In this document: positions 7,836 to 17,370 of the stretch, one piece after another
Position numbering within the stretch: position 1 is the first letter of the stretch
Layout: every line of letters starts with the position of its first letter
Source of the DNA: an uncultured Clostridium sp.
GTDB lineage: Bacteria; Bacillota; Clostridia; TANB77; CAG-508
Assembly (NCBI GenBank): GCA_947384775.1
Contig: CANDIF010000010.1
Location: 1 to 48,987 of the forward strand
Reading direction: 5' to 3'
Length of the DNA stretch: 48,987 bases
Position numbers and translations under genes: made by a program
Notes under the pieces: generated by a model
The model's database searches: none
The model's input: only the letters and a program-made list of their open reading frames with translations
Told to the model about the DNA's origin: nothing

Positions 7836-10403
7836 CTAGTCCTTTGTTATCCATTTTACTAAATTTAAATTAGCACTATCTAATAACATTTCATGTTTAG
7901 GCATTACTCTGAATGTGTATCCATAGTCTCCGCCTGTCTTTAGTTCAATCTTTGCTTCATATGTATATTCTTTTTCTGCTTCGTTTGAAGATGTTAAATC
8001 CATTGTAACAATATTTGTATCTCCAATTATGCCTATATCTGAAATTCTTCCATAATAGCATTGTACTTCTACATTTTCTTTTTGTATATTTGGTAATTTT
8101 ACTTTACATGCTACAGCAATTTTATTTCCTGCATTTACAGTAATATTATCTAAGTTCTTTTCTTGAGTTATGGTTATATCATTCCAGTTTGAATATATAT
8201 TTTGTTTTACTTCATTGTATTCTGTTACTTGATTTAAGTTTTTATAATATGTGTTGTATAAATTACATAATGGCATATATAATTGTTCGGTATAGTCAAC
8301 TAACATTCTTGATGTACTATATTTTCCTCCTGTTGAAACTATTGAATTTTTCATTAAATCTAACCAGTCTTTTGATATTCCTCTTTTATCTCTGTTGTAA
8401 TATGCAGGTATTATCTTATTTTCTAGTGTTCTATACAAGCTTTCACTATCTGCTACATCTTGTTCTTCATATGAATAATATTCATCGTTTGTTCCTATTG
8501 CCCATCCGTTTTTAAAATTATATCCTTCTGCCCACCATCCATCTAGTACACTAAAGTTAACTACTCCATTTACAGATGCTTTTTCTCCACTTGTTCCTGA
8601 AGCTTCCATAGGTCTTCTTGGATTATTAAGCCATACATCTACACCTGAAACTAAGTATCTTGCTACATTTATGTTATAGTTTTCTAACAAGATGATTTTC
8701 CCTTTAAATTGTGGCATCATTGATATTTCATGTATGTATTTTATTAAGTCTTGACCTTCTTTATCTGCTGGATGTGCTTTCCCTGCAAAAATAATTTGAA
8801 CTGGTCTGCTCTCATCATTTAAAATTTGTGTGATTCTTTCTAAATCTTTAAATATTAATGTTGCTCTTTTATATGTTGCAAATCTTCTTGCAAATCCTAT
8901 TGTTAATGCATCTGGATTTAGTTTTGATAAAATGTCTCTTATCTGTTCATATTGGAATCCTTTTGTTTTTAGTCTGTTTGTTACGTTTTCCCTTACTAAT
9001 TTCATCAACTTTTCTTTTCTGGCTTTATGTGTATTCCATAATTCCTCATTAGGAATTCTATATATTTTTTCCCATGTTTCATCTGCATATATTTTATCTT
9101 GCCAATATGGATCTAAGTATTTATTATATAATTCCTTCATATTTGGTGCAAGCCATGAACAAGTATGAATTCCATTTGTAACATATGTTATTGGTGATTC
9201 TTGTGGTGCTATATTAGGCCATACTTCTGAGAATAGTTCTCTTGAAACTGCTCCATGTAATTTACTTACTCCATTTTTCTTTCCTGCAATTTTAAATGCA
9301 AGTATTCCCATGTTGAATGAATTTTTTTCTGTTTCTTTTGGTTTCATTCCTAATTCTAAAAACTCTTCTTCTGTTATTCCTAATTCTTTCCAGTAGCCAT
9401 CAAAATATTTCTTCATTAAATCTACTGGGAATATATCATTTCCTGCTGGTACAGGTGTATGTGTTGTAAATACTGTTTTTGATGATATTATATCTCTTGC
9501 TATATTAAATGAAACTTTCTTTTCTTTTATTGTATTTTTTATTGCTTCTAATACTAAGAAAGATGAGTGACCTTCATTCATATGATATACAGTTGGCTCA
9601 ATTTCTAATTCTTTAAATAGAGTTATTCCTCCTATACCTAGAACCATTTCTTGTCTAATTCTCATTTCTTGGTCTCCACCATATAGTCTCAATGTTATTC
9701 CTCTATATTCTGGCTCATTTTCTGGTATATCTGTATCTAATAAATATAATTTCACTCTTCCTACTGATATTTGCCATACTTTTATGTATAATTTACCTTT
9801 AGGAATCCTTATACTTATTATTAGATCTTCCCCAGTCTCCTCTTTAACTGATTTTATTGGCAAATTGTCTAATTCTACATCACGATATTGTGTTTGCTGA
9901 TTTCCAAATTTATCTATAACTTGATTAAAATATCCATTTTTATATAGCAATCCAACAGCAATCATCGGAATTCCTAAATCACTAGCAGATTTTAAATGGT
10001 CTCCTGATAAAATTCCAAGACCTCCTGAATATATCGGAATTGTTTCATCTAATCCATACTCTGCTGAAAAGTACCCTATCATATCTTCTTTATTATTTGG
10101 ATATTTTTTATTAAACCATGTATTTTTACTTTTTATATATGCATCAAAATTATCTACATTTTCTTTATATGCTTTTATAATTTCTGCATTATTTGCTGCT
10201 CTTTCTAATTTTTCTTGCTCAACCAATTTTAAGAATTTTATTGGATTTTTTCCACATCTTTCCCATAAATCAATATCTATCATTTTAAATATTCTTAAGA
10301 ACTCTGTATTCCAAGACCACCATAGATTTTCCGCTATTTCACTTAACCTTTCTATCGATTTTGGTAATTGTGGATTTACTGTTATTTTATTAAATATGTA
10401 CAT
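7836..10403 (-). CDS. glgP: Alpha-glucan (glycogen/maltodextrin) phosphorylase, GT35, DUF3417-containing form
   Basis: A pyridoxal-phosphate enzyme that releases glucose 1-phosphate from alpha-1,4-glucans. The 855-residue protein has the N-terminal DUF3417 region with the signature NLWWSWN (about residues 27-33), found in the TIGR02094 branch of phosphorylases. Other recognisable motifs are YFSAEYGLDETIPIYSGGLG, HMNEGHSSFL, VFTTHTPVPAGND, GFARRFATYKRA, and the PLP-lysine segment RPMEASGTSGEKA. A beta-rich tail follows from about residue 740. The start is preceded by GGAGGGG. It is downstream of galK and coaW on the same strand, so intracellular glycogen breakdown appears to be co-expressed with galactose phosphorylation. 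Confidence 0.93.
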   Translation of the reverse strand: MYIFNKITVNPQLPKSIERLSEIAENLWWSWNTEFLRIFKMIDIDLWERCGKNPIKFLKLVEQEKLERAANNAEIIKAYKENVDNFDAYIKSKNTWFNKKYPNNKEDMIGYFSAEYGLDETIPIYSGGLGILSGDHLKSASDLGIPMIAVGLLYKNGYFNQVIDKFGNQQTQYRDVELDNLPIKSVKEETGEDLIISIRIPKGKLYIKVWQISVGRVKLYLLDTDIPENEPEYRGITLRLYGGDQEMRIRQEMVLGIGGITLFKELEIEPTVYHMNEGHSSFLVLEAIKNTIKEKKVSFNIARDIISSKTVFTTHTPVPAGNDIFPVDLMKKYFDGYWKELGITEEEFLELGMKPKETEKNSFNMGILAFKIAGKKNGVSKLHGAVSRELFSEVWPNIAPQESPITYVTNGIHTCSWLAPNMKELYNKYLDPYWQDKIYADETWEKIYRIPNEELWNTHKARKEKLMKLVRENVTNRLKTKGFQYEQIRDILSKLNPDALTIGFARRFATYKRATLIFKDLERITQILNDESRPVQIIFAGKAHPADKEGQDLIKYIHEISMMPQFKGKIILLENYNINVARYLVSGVDVWLNNPRRPMEASGTSGEKASVNGVVNFSVLDGWWAEGYNFKNGWAIGTNDEYYSYEEQDVADSESLYRTLENKIIPAYYNRDKRGISKDWLDLMKNSIVSTGGKYSTSRMLVDYTEQLYMPLCNLYNTYYKNLNQVTEYNEVKQNIYSNWNDITITQEKNLDNITVNAGNKIAVACKVKLPNIQKENVEVQCYYGRISDIGIIGDTNIVTMDLTSSNEAEKEYTYEAKIELKTGGDYGYTFRVMPKHEMLLDSANLNLVKWITKD

Positions 10404-10457
10404 TTTCTGTACCCCTCCTTAGTATATTTTTTATTCTTATGTTTAGTTTTTCTTTCC

Positions 10458-11261
10458 TTAAGAAGCTTTTATTGCTCCTATAGCTCCCATCCATTCAGCA
10501 TTTTCTGGAATTATATAATTTACATTTTGTAACTTGCTTAACATATTAAGTACTTTTTTTATATGTGTTAATTCTGTGATACTTCCTACAACAATTATAT
10601 TTTTGTTTTGCATGTTTTGTGTTGCAAAAATTCCCATCATTCCAATTGTTTCAGCTATTAAATTTACAATTCCCAATATTACATCATTAGATGTTGAATC
10701 TTCTGTTAATTTTCCGAAATTTGCTATTGTTATTTCGGCTGGAAGTAAATTATTAATCGCATCTTTCTTTATATCTTTTAATCTTAAATCTATTTTTTCT
10801 ATATCTGCATCTTTTATTCTTTCTTCTATTTCTCTAAAACTATTAATTCCTGCAAATCTCTTACACAAATTTATTAGTGTTCCTCCACCAATTCCAGTAC
10901 CTCCAATATGTGTATATTTGCCGTTGTCAGCCCTTACAAATGCAGTACCTGTTCCTATACTAATAATCAAAGCTTCTTTTAAATTGGTAGAAAATGTAGC
11001 TCCTGTTCCTACAGCTTTAAATTCATCTATCTTAATAGTTTCAATTCCATGAATGTTTTCATTTATTTCAGTTTGTCCAATTCCTGTTATTACAATTTTT
11101 GAAATTTCATTTTCATTAATTTCAGATTGTTCCAAAAATTTTTCCAATGCTTTAATAATTTCCATTTTATATAAAAACATTTTATTAGATATTTTTCCTT
11201 CTTTATCCATTGCTATTATTTTTACATTGGAAGTTCCCGCATCAATTCCTATGATTTTCAT
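10458..11261 (-). CDS. coaW: Type II pantothenate kinase
   Basis: An ASKHA-fold kinase for the first step of coenzyme A synthesis. The 267-residue protein begins with the phosphate-1 loop GIDAGTSNVKI and contains DEFKAVGTGATF, IISIGTGTAFV, the glycine-rich HIGGTGIGGGTL and a C-terminal GAIGAI segment, all as in Staphylococcus and Bacillus CoaW. Length is normal. The start follows AGGAGG, 19 bp behind galK; glgP follows after 55 bp. Type II kinases are usually insensitive to CoA feedback. Confidence 0.9.
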   Translation of the reverse strand: MKIIGIDAGTSNVKIIAMDKEGKISNKMFLYKMEIIKALEKFLEQSEINENEISKIVITGIGQTEINENIHGIETIKIDEFKAVGTGATFSTNLKEALIISIGTGTAFVRADNGKYTHIGGTGIGGGTLINLCKRFAGINSFREIEERIKDADIEKIDLRLKDIKKDAINNLLPAEITIANFGKLTEDSTSNDVILGIVNLIAETIGMMGIFATQNMQNKNIIVVGSITELTHIKKVLNMLSKLQNVNYIIPENAEWMGAIGAIKAS

Positions 11262-11279
11262 TACAAAGTTCCTCCTGAA

Positions 11280-12446
11280 TTATAAAACTTGTGGTCCATT
11301 TCCTATTTCTACCATATAAACATCTGCATAATACTCACTATTTTCTTTATATATCTTTTTAACATTTTGTATAAATGCATCTATTTTGCTTTTCTTTACT
11401 AATGCTATTGCACAACCTCCAAATCCTGCGCCTGTCATCCTTGCTCCGTAAACGCCTTCTTGTTGCATCGCTGCATCTACTATAGTATCTAATTCATATC
11501 CTGTTACTTCATAATCTTCTTTTAAAGATTTATGTGATTCACACATTAATTCTCCAAATTTTTCTAAGTTATTTTCTTTTAAAGCAGCTACTGCTTCTAT
11601 TGTTCTTTGATTTTCATAAACTGCATGCTTTGCTCTTTTTCTAATTATTTCATCTTCTATAAGTTCTTTATTTTCTTCAAATTGCTCTTTTGTCATATCT
11701 CCTAAAGTATTTATTTGTATTCCATTTTTCTTAAATATGTCTAATGCTTTTTCACATTCTGCTCTTCTTACATTATATTTAGAATCTTCTAACACTCTTT
11801 TTTTTCTTGTGTTTAATATTACAATTCTTGCTTTTTCTAAATTTATTGGCACATACTCGTACTCTAAGGTTGCTGTATCTAAGAACATTGCTGTATTTTC
11901 TTTCCCCCTTGATATTATAAATTGATCCATTATTCCACAATTAATTCCTACATATTCTATTTCTGCTTTTTGTGCCATCAATGCCATTTGTGTTAAATCT
12001 ATTTTTAATTTTAGCATATCTTTTATTATATATACTGTTAAAACTTCAAGTGAAGCAGATGATGATAATCCTGTACCTATTGGAATATTTCCACCATAAA
12101 CTATATCAAATCCATGCTCTATATCTCCAACTTGGTCCATTACAGCCCAGATTGCACCTTTAACATACTTGGTCCATCCTTCATTTTCAGTAGTCTTTAA
12201 ATTATCTAATGAAATAGTTACAATTCCTGTTTTTTCAAAATTAGTTGAATATAGATTTACATTTCTATCTTCTCTTTTTCTTACTGCTGCATATGTACCT
12301 AAAGTAAGTGAACAAGGAAAAACATGTCCTCCGTTATAATCTGTATGTTCACCAATTAAATTTACTCTTCCTGGTGCAAAATATATTTTAATTCGTCCTT
12401 CTGTTCCAAAAATTTCTTTAAATTTTTCTTCAATTATTTCTCTCAT
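11280..12446 (-). CDS. galK: Galactokinase
   Basis: A GHMP-family kinase that turns galactose into galactose 1-phosphate. The 388-residue protein shows all family motifs: the galactokinase signature PGRVNLIGEHTDYNGG near residue 25, the ATP loop GLSSSASLEV near 130, and the C-terminal GARMTGAGFGGCAIAL near 335. Length is typical. It follows GGGAGG and is the first gene of the operon with coaW, glgP and the lipoprotein. No galT, galE or transporter gene is adjacent, so the rest of the Leloir pathway must be elsewhere. Confidence 0.95.
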   Translation of the reverse strand: MREIIEEKFKEIFGTEGRIKIYFAPGRVNLIGEHTDYNGGHVFPCSLTLGTYAAVRKREDRNVNLYSTNFEKTGIVTISLDNLKTTENEGWTKYVKGAIWAVMDQVGDIEHGFDIVYGGNIPIGTGLSSSASLEVLTVYIIKDMLKLKIDLTQMALMAQKAEIEYVGINCGIMDQFIISRGKENTAMFLDTATLEYEYVPINLEKARIVILNTRKKRVLEDSKYNVRRAECEKALDIFKKNGIQINTLGDMTKEQFEENKELIEDEIIRKRAKHAVYENQRTIEAVAALKENNLEKFGELMCESHKSLKEDYEVTGYELDTIVDAAMQQEGVYGARMTGAGFGGCAIALVKKSKIDAFIQNVKKIYKENSEYYADVYMVEIGNGPQVL

Positions 12447-12494
12447 TTTTGCCTCCCGCTTGCATAGTAAAAGTAAAATATTTTATTCAGATAC

Positions 12495-12524
12495 ATTCTA
12501 TCACAAAAGGTTTTTAATATTCAA
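12495..12524 (-). promoter_or_regulatory. Promoter of the galK-coaW-glgP operon
   Basis: On minus: TTGAAT (12524-12519), an 18-bp spacer and TAGAAT (12500-12495), 49 bp before the galK start codon. Confidence 0.6.
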
Positions 12525-12560
12525 TACTTTTTAAAAATTATATTGAATATTTTTATGTAT

Positions 12561-12660
12561 CATTTTCGCTTTGCATGGATGTTTTGTTTTTCAATGCGTG
12601 CTTTAGTCAAGCATGAAAAACAAAATTATCCAGCAAGATGGAGCGGACTGCAAGAGTAAA
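12561..12660 (+). other. Structured intergenic element B
   Basis: Between galK and the pdaA-like gene. TTTTGTTTTTCA (12582-12593) pairs perfectly with TGAAAAACAAAA (12614-12625), with inner TGCTT/AAGCA; then TCCA (12629-12632) with TGGA (12639-12642), directly followed by GCGGACT (12643-12649). TTGCA (12571-12575) can pair with TGCAA (12649-12653), a possible pseudoknot. There is no reading frame and no clear U-tract. The short hairpin followed by GCGGACT is shared with elements A and C. Strand is uncertain. Confidence 0.4.
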
Positions 12661-12672
12661 ACAAACTGCAAT

Positions 12673-13482
12673 TTATCTTTTGAATTCATCTAATGTCTTA
12701 AACTCATACCCCATATTCTTTATTTCTTTTATAACAGAGTCTAATATATTGCTATTGTCTTTTGAATTTGCATGTAGCAATATGACTGCTCCATTATGTA
12801 CATTCTTTAATATTTTTTCCTTTCCATACTCTTCCCTTCCCTGTTTGTTTTCGTCCCAGTCATCATATGCAAAGCTCCACATTACTGTTGTATAGCCTAA
12901 TTGTTTAGTTTGCCACAATGTTCTTTCACTAAATTCTCCTTTTGGCGGGCGTAAATATTTCATCTCATAATTAAATTTTTCATACACTGTTGTATGTAAT
13001 TTCATTACTTCTTCTTTTAGTTTTTCTTCACTTAAGCTTGGCATACTAGGATGATTTACTGTATGGTTTCCTACTATATGTCCTTCTTGTATCATTCTTT
13101 CTACTAATTCTGGCTGAGTATTCAAATAATGTCCTGTTATAAAAAATGCTGCTTTTACATCATTTTCTTTCAATGTATCTAAAATGCTACTACTATATCC
13201 TGCTTCATATCCCTCATCAAATGTTAAATATACATACTTTTCCTCTTTATTTCCCATTGCAATATCTTCATTTTCATCTATTAATTTTTTATTCTTACTT
13301 CCTAAGTCTGGCTGTTCATGATTATCTGAACGTTTAATTCCCCATTCTACTTTTTTATTATCTAAATTTACTCCAGCACTTGTTTGTACCGTCTTTTTGT
13401 TTTCTACTACATTAGTACTTATTGTTAATACTGCTAGTAATATTACCAACATTCCAATTTTTATATATGCTCTCTTTATCAT
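12673..13482 (-). CDS. PdaA-like polysaccharide deacetylase
   Basis: A NodB-homology domain esterase. The start is set at the ATG at 13482, six bases after AGGAGG; an upstream in-frame ATG at 13497 overlaps that ribosome binding site. The 269 residues begin with a basic N terminus and a transmembrane or signal segment (IKIGMLVILLAVLTIS). The domain contains TFDEGYE (the PdaA-type variant of TFDD, about residue 88), HTVNHPS with the metal histidines, RPPKGEFSERT and ILLHANSKDN. PdaA removes the acetyl group from N-acetylmuramic acid during spore cortex delta-lactam formation, which fits a sporulating host; substrate assignment rests on similarity. It lies behind the MFS gene but is separated from it by a terminator. 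Confidence 0.85.
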   Translation of the reverse strand: MIKRAYIKIGMLVILLAVLTISTNVVENKKTVQTSAGVNLDNKKVEWGIKRSDNHEQPDLGSKNKKLIDENEDIAMGNKEEKYVYLTFDEGYEAGYSSSILDTLKENDVKAAFFITGHYLNTQPELVERMIQEGHIVGNHTVNHPSMPSLSEEKLKEEVMKLHTTVYEKFNYEMKYLRPPKGEFSERTLWQTKQLGYTTVMWSFAYDDWDENKQGREEYGKEKILKNVHNGAVILLHANSKDNSNILDSVIKEIKNMGYEFKTLDEFKR

Positions 13483-13514
13483 ATTTTTCCTCCTCATTTT
13501 ATATTATGAAAAGC

Positions 13515-13553
13515 ATAAAAAAAAATAACTAATTCTACATTAGTTATTTTTTT
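13515..13553 (-). terminator. Bidirectional rho-independent terminator
   Basis: A perfect 13-bp stem (13521-13533 with 13539-13551) and a 5-base loop, with a T-run on either strand. It is placed to terminate the MFS gene (stop at 13607). Confidence 0.8.
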
Positions 13554-13606
13554 AAAATTTATTTCTTCCACAGCGAGCATTATGTGATTTATATTTTTAT
13601 TACCTC

Positions 13607-14908
13607 TTAAACTTTTTCTAAATCTATGTCCTCTTCTTTATATTGGTTTGGTCTTAACCCTACTCTTGTTCTCATATAATCTAATAATATCACAAATACC
13701 GCTAAAAACAATAATCCTATCCATAAAGTTGCTGTCCCTATACTGGTTACATCTAGTACAATTCCTGCTCCAAACATACAGGCAGATTCTATTATGTTTG
13801 TTATTGTCTCACTTGCAAATGAGATTCTTCCTCTTGTTTTCGGTGTTGAGAAATTTTTTAAGTATCTTTCTGATAAAATATAGTACAATGACATTGTTAC
13901 ATTTCTAATACATAATAGTATTAATACTAGAGGTAGTACTGTTTTACTTTTTGTTAATACTAATGCTCCCATTGCAATCATGCTTAGAACATAAGAAATT
14001 GCTAGTATTCCTAATGATTTATTTCTATATTTTTTATGAAATTTATTTTGATATATTGTTGTAAGTCCTGCTATTACTGTTATACTTGCAATTATTATTG
14101 AAAAGCTTTCTGGTTTTACTTCCAACTCTGTAAGTATGTTGCCTCTATATGTATTCATTATATTAATAATTGCATTAAATACTGATAAGAATATAATAAG
14201 GGCTCGCAATCTCTTTGATTTTATTATTGCTTTTATTGAATATTTAAAATCTTCTTTATATTCTTTAAAGCTTTCTTTTATATTGCTTCTAGATTGCAAG
14301 TTATTTTTATAAATATCCTTAAATCCAAAAGATATGGCTGTTGCAATCATTGTAAGTATTAAACACATAATCATTGGCAAATATTCATTTATTACAAATA
14401 AATATCCTGCTGCAAGTGAAGCGATTCCATCTAGAACATAATATCCTGTTGCCCCTCTTCCATTTATTTTTGGGTATAGCCCTTCTCCCCCTCTTGTTGA
14501 GGTTGAATCATATAATAAATTAGTTTCTTGTGTATTTTTTAATGCATATCCAAATGCCCAAATGATATTTGCTATGAATAATCCTGTTTTACCTGGAATC
14601 CACATTAATATTATCACATAAAATGATACTAGTGCATTTCCAATTACAATGCTTTTTTTTCTACCTAATACATCCCCACACATTATTGCTGGTAATTGCA
14701 TTACCATTGTAAATAATGGATAAAACGCATCAATTTTTAAAATATCTCCTGGTGATATGCCTTTTGTCATTGTTAAAAATAAATATTGTATAGAATAGAA
14801 AAATAGCAAGTCCCATGAAAACATTTTATAAACCGCATATAGTTTTGCATTTCTTTTTTTTGCTTTTAGTAACTCTTTCTTATTTTTATATTTCAATACT
14901 GCTTTCAT
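13607..14908 (-). CDS. Major facilitator superfamily transporter
   Basis: A 433-residue integral membrane protein with about 12 hydrophobic segments and the MFS loop motif between helices 2 and 3 (GDVLGRKKSIVIG). The central charged loop (KEYKEDFKYSIKAIIKSKRLRAL) separates the two halves. The piece GYALKNTQETNLLYDST is typical of MFS members annotated as drug or unknown-substrate permeases in Clostridia; the substrate cannot be told. The start follows AAGGA. A near-consensus promoter with a palindrome in its spacer lies just upstream, so the gene is probably controlled by a repressor encoded elsewhere. Confidence 0.85.
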   Translation of the reverse strand: MKAVLKYKNKKELLKAKKRNAKLYAVYKMFSWDLLFFYSIQYLFLTMTKGISPGDILKIDAFYPLFTMVMQLPAIMCGDVLGRKKSIVIGNALVSFYVIILMWIPGKTGLFIANIIWAFGYALKNTQETNLLYDSTSTRGGEGLYPKINGRGATGYYVLDGIASLAAGYLFVINEYLPMIMCLILTMIATAISFGFKDIYKNNLQSRSNIKESFKEYKEDFKYSIKAIIKSKRLRALIIFLSVFNAIINIMNTYRGNILTELEVKPESFSIIIASITVIAGLTTIYQNKFHKKYRNKSLGILAISYVLSMIAMGALVLTKSKTVLPLVLILLCIRNVTMSLYYILSERYLKNFSTPKTRGRISFASETITNIIESACMFGAGIVLDVTSIGTATLWIGLLFLAVFVILLDYMRTRVGLRPNQYKEEDIDLEKV

Positions 14909-14950
14909 TTGTTTTCCTTCATTTTTATCATTTTATTTATTTTCATTTTT

Positions 14951-14979
14951 ATAATATCACATTTTATGACATAAAACAA
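14951..14979 (-). promoter_or_regulatory. MFS gene promoter with palindromic operator in the spacer
   Basis: On minus: TTGTTT (14979-14974), a 17-bp spacer and TATTAT (14956-14951). The spacer and -35 edge are covered by the perfect palindrome TTTTATG-A-CATAAAA (14962-14976), a good place for a repressor. The rest of the 342-bp gap up to 15250 holds the promoter of the response regulator and a short palindrome TTACTTTTAAAGTAA (about 15033-15047). Confidence 0.55.
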
Positions 14980-15143
14980 TATATGTTTTTTTATCCGACT
15001 TTTTTTATTTTGGTCACTCTTTTTGCTTTTATTTTACTTTTAAAGTAATTATTTTGCTTATATAATGTTTCAGATTTCTCCTTTTCGCTGTTTTGTGTTT
15101 ATTTACTCCTATGTTCCATTTTCAACTTTTTATCATTTTTTCA

Positions 15144-15172
15144 TTGACATGTTTCAAATTTTGAATTATATT
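15144..15172 (+). promoter_or_regulatory. Promoter of the agrA/agrC-like operon
   Basis: A perfect -35 TTGACA (15144-15149), a 17-bp spacer and TATATT (15167-15172), 79 bp before the start codon. Confidence 0.75.
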
Positions 15173-15250
15173 AGTTATGTTTTTGCCTTTTAATTTTTTC
15201 TTAATAGATTTACAAATGATAATAAATAGATATTTTTTCGAGGTGTACAA

Positions 15251-15946
15251 ATGTTAAATTTTGTTATATGTGATGATAGTTCTCCAATACTTACTAGATT
15301 TTCTAAGATGTTAGAGGCTATTTTTATTAACCACAATATTGATGCTAATATTGGATTAGCTACTACTGATTTATCAGAGCTTCTTAATTATACAAAAAGT
15401 AATACTATTGATGTATTAATACTAGATATTAATTTAAAATCTGATGTTTCGGGTTGCGATATTGCCGAAATGGTTAGAAAGAAAAATAAGTCTGTTTACA
15501 TCATATTTTATACAGGTCATTTAGAATATGCATTGCTTGCATATAAATATAAAACTTTTGATTACCTTTGTAAACCAATAACTCAAGAAAGATTAGAAGA
15601 AACTGTGTTAAGATTACTTGAAGATATGAGAGTTTCTTCTTCTAATTTTATTAAAATTAATAGCAAAACCGTCATAAATGAAAAGGATATTAACTATATA
15701 CGAAAAGATGGTATGAAACTTGTATTTTGCACTTTTGAACATGCTTACTCAACCTATAATTCTTTTAGCAAAATTTCTAGTTCACTACCAGATAACTTTG
15801 TTAGATGTCATAAATCTTTCATAATAAATATCAATAATGTAACTGAGGTTGATGTAAAAAACAATTCTGTTTTATTTAACAATAATGACTTTTGCTCTAT
15901 TGGTGCAAAATATAAAAATCATTTTTTGGAGGTCTTTAACAAATGA
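15251..15946 (+). CDS. AgrA-like response regulator (receiver + LytTR DNA-binding domain)
   Basis: 231 residues. The receiver domain has the acidic pair Asp8-Asp9, the phosphoacceptor Asp59 (VLILDINLK), the conserved Thr in YTGH and Lys in CKPI. A LytTR domain follows from about residue 130 (FIKINSKTVINEKDINYI, FVRCHKSFIININNV). It would activate transcription on phosphorylation by the histidine kinase encoded next, whose start overlaps this stop by 4 bp (ATGA). Spacing to the upstream promoter is normal. The partner peptide system is encoded convergently just downstream, so this is the response arm of an agr-type quorum-sensing circuit. Confidence 0.92.
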   Translation: MLNFVICDDSSPILTRFSKMLEAIFINHNIDANIGLATTDLSELLNYTKSNTIDVLILDINLKSDVSGCDIAEMVRKKNKSVYIIFYTGHLEYALLAYKYKTFDYLCKPITQERLEETVLRLLEDMRVSSSNFIKINSKTVINEKDINYIRKDGMKLVFCTFEHAYSTYNSFSKISSSLPDNFVRCHKSFIININNVTEVDVKNNSVLFNNNDFCSIGAKYKNHFLEVFNK

Positions 15947-17301
15947 AAATTACACAATTACTTGTTTCTTTATTCATGGGAGAAAATTTAATTTTCTCTA
16001 CTATTTTTGCAGTAATCTTTTCTTTTTTAGAAATATATTTATACTACTTAATATTATCTGTATTTCTGGACACTAAAATTAGTCGTAATAAACAACTTGC
16101 TTTTACTATCACATTAGCTTTATCTAGTATTCTAACTTCATCAGTCATTCCTTCTCCATATTATCCTGTGGTAAATGTATTTTTATCCATTCTGTTATCG
16201 CATTTTATATTTAAATTTTCTGTTTTAAAAGTCGCTTCTGCAACATTTTGTTTTTATGCTCTTACATTTTTTATAAATATTATTTGGGTAACTTTATATA
16301 CTCTATTATTTAATTGTTCTGCTGAAAAGCTTAATAATGTGTTAATTTATAGAATTCTTTTTTCAATTTCTACATATGCATCTTATTATATTTTTTATAG
16401 ACTTTTCAAAAAATATAATATAAATATCAGTCTGTTCTATAAATTAAGGAATCACAAAATTGTATTTTTGAATTTAATTGTAGGTCTAATTACAATAACT
16501 ACACAATTTATAGTAACTTTTTTATATTTTGATTATATACCTCTTGCTTTAACTGTTTTTAGTTCCATAATTTTATTATCATATTTTTTGATTAGTGTTT
16601 TTAGTTTATACAGAACTAATAAATTGGAAATAACTACTCAATTATTAGAAGAAGAAAAATTATATAATAAAACATTATCTACATTACATGATAATATAAG
16701 AGGTTTCAAACATGATTTTAATAATATAGTTCAAGCCATTGGTGGTTATATTTCTTCAGATAACATGCCTGCATTAAAATTATATTATAATGATTTATTA
16801 ACTGATTGCCAAATTAATAATAATCTTTCTGGATTAGATCCAGAAGCTATTAACAATCCTGCTCTTTATAGTTTATTATCAGATAAATATTATAAAGCTA
16901 GCAAAGTTGATGTTAAAATTGAACTCACAAATTTAATCGACTTATCTTGTTTAAAAATAAGAGATTATGAACTTACTAGAATTTTAGGAATTCTTTTAGA
17001 TAATGCAATTGAAGCGAGTTTAAAATCTAATGATAAAAAAGTAAATATTATTTTTATGAAAGATAAAAATGTAGATAGAAATTTAATTATTATAGAAAAC
17101 ACTTATGAAAATAAAAAAATAAATTTAGATAAAATATTTGAAAAAGGTTATACTTCAAAATCTGATACTGATAAAGGTAGCCATGGTCTTGGACTTTGGG
17201 AAGTTAAAAATTTTATAAAAAAGCGTAAGAATTTGAATCTACAAACAAATATAAAAGATACTTATTTTATCCAAAGATTCGAAATTTTCAATGATGCATA
17301 A
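15943..17301 (+). CDS. AgrC-like sensor histidine kinase
   Basis: 452 residues. The first 210 residues hold about six membrane helices, as in peptide-sensing AgrC/HPK10 kinases. The phosphoacceptor is probably His257 in FKHDFNNI; the ATPase domain has the N box LDNAIEAS (about 352-359) and the G box SHGLGLWEV (about 412-421). It would bind the cyclic autoinducer made by the agrB/agrD-like pair on the opposite strand and phosphorylate the response regulator upstream, with which it is translationally coupled. A terminator follows at once. Confidence 0.92.
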   Translation: MKITQLLVSLFMGENLIFSTIFAVIFSFLEIYLYYLILSVFLDTKISRNKQLAFTITLALSSILTSSVIPSPYYPVVNVFLSILLSHFIFKFSVLKVASATFCFYALTFFINIIWVTLYTLLFNCSAEKLNNVLIYRILFSISTYASYYIFYRLFKKYNINISLFYKLRNHKIVFLNLIVGLITITTQFIVTFLYFDYIPLALTVFSSIILLSYFLISVFSLYRTNKLEITTQLLEEEKLYNKTLSTLHDNIRGFKHDFNNIVQAIGGYISSDNMPALKLYYNDLLTDCQINNNLSGLDPEAINNPALYSLLSDKYYKASKVDVKIELTNLIDLSCLKIRDYELTRILGILLDNAIEASLKSNDKKVNIIFMKDKNVDRNLIIIENTYENKKINLDKIFEKGYTSKSDTDKGSHGLGLWEVKNFIKKRKNLNLQTNIKDTYFIQRFEIFNDA

Positions 17302-17340
17302 AGAAAAGACCTAAAAATAAAATAGGTCTTTTCTCTTTTT
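17302..17340 (+). terminator. Terminator of the agrA/agrC-like operon
   Basis: A perfect 12-bp stem AGAAAAGACCTA/TAGGTCTTTTCT (17302-17313, 17323-17334) followed by CTTTTT. It separates the two convergent halves of the agr locus. Confidence 0.85.
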
Positions 17341-17370
17341 AATATACTTACAAAGTCTTTTATTTTTTTA

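Noticed and set aside
10534..11052. A 172-codon plus-strand frame
   Set aside because: Antisense to coaW, low-complexity Ile/Ser/Phe-rich translation and no ribosome binding site.
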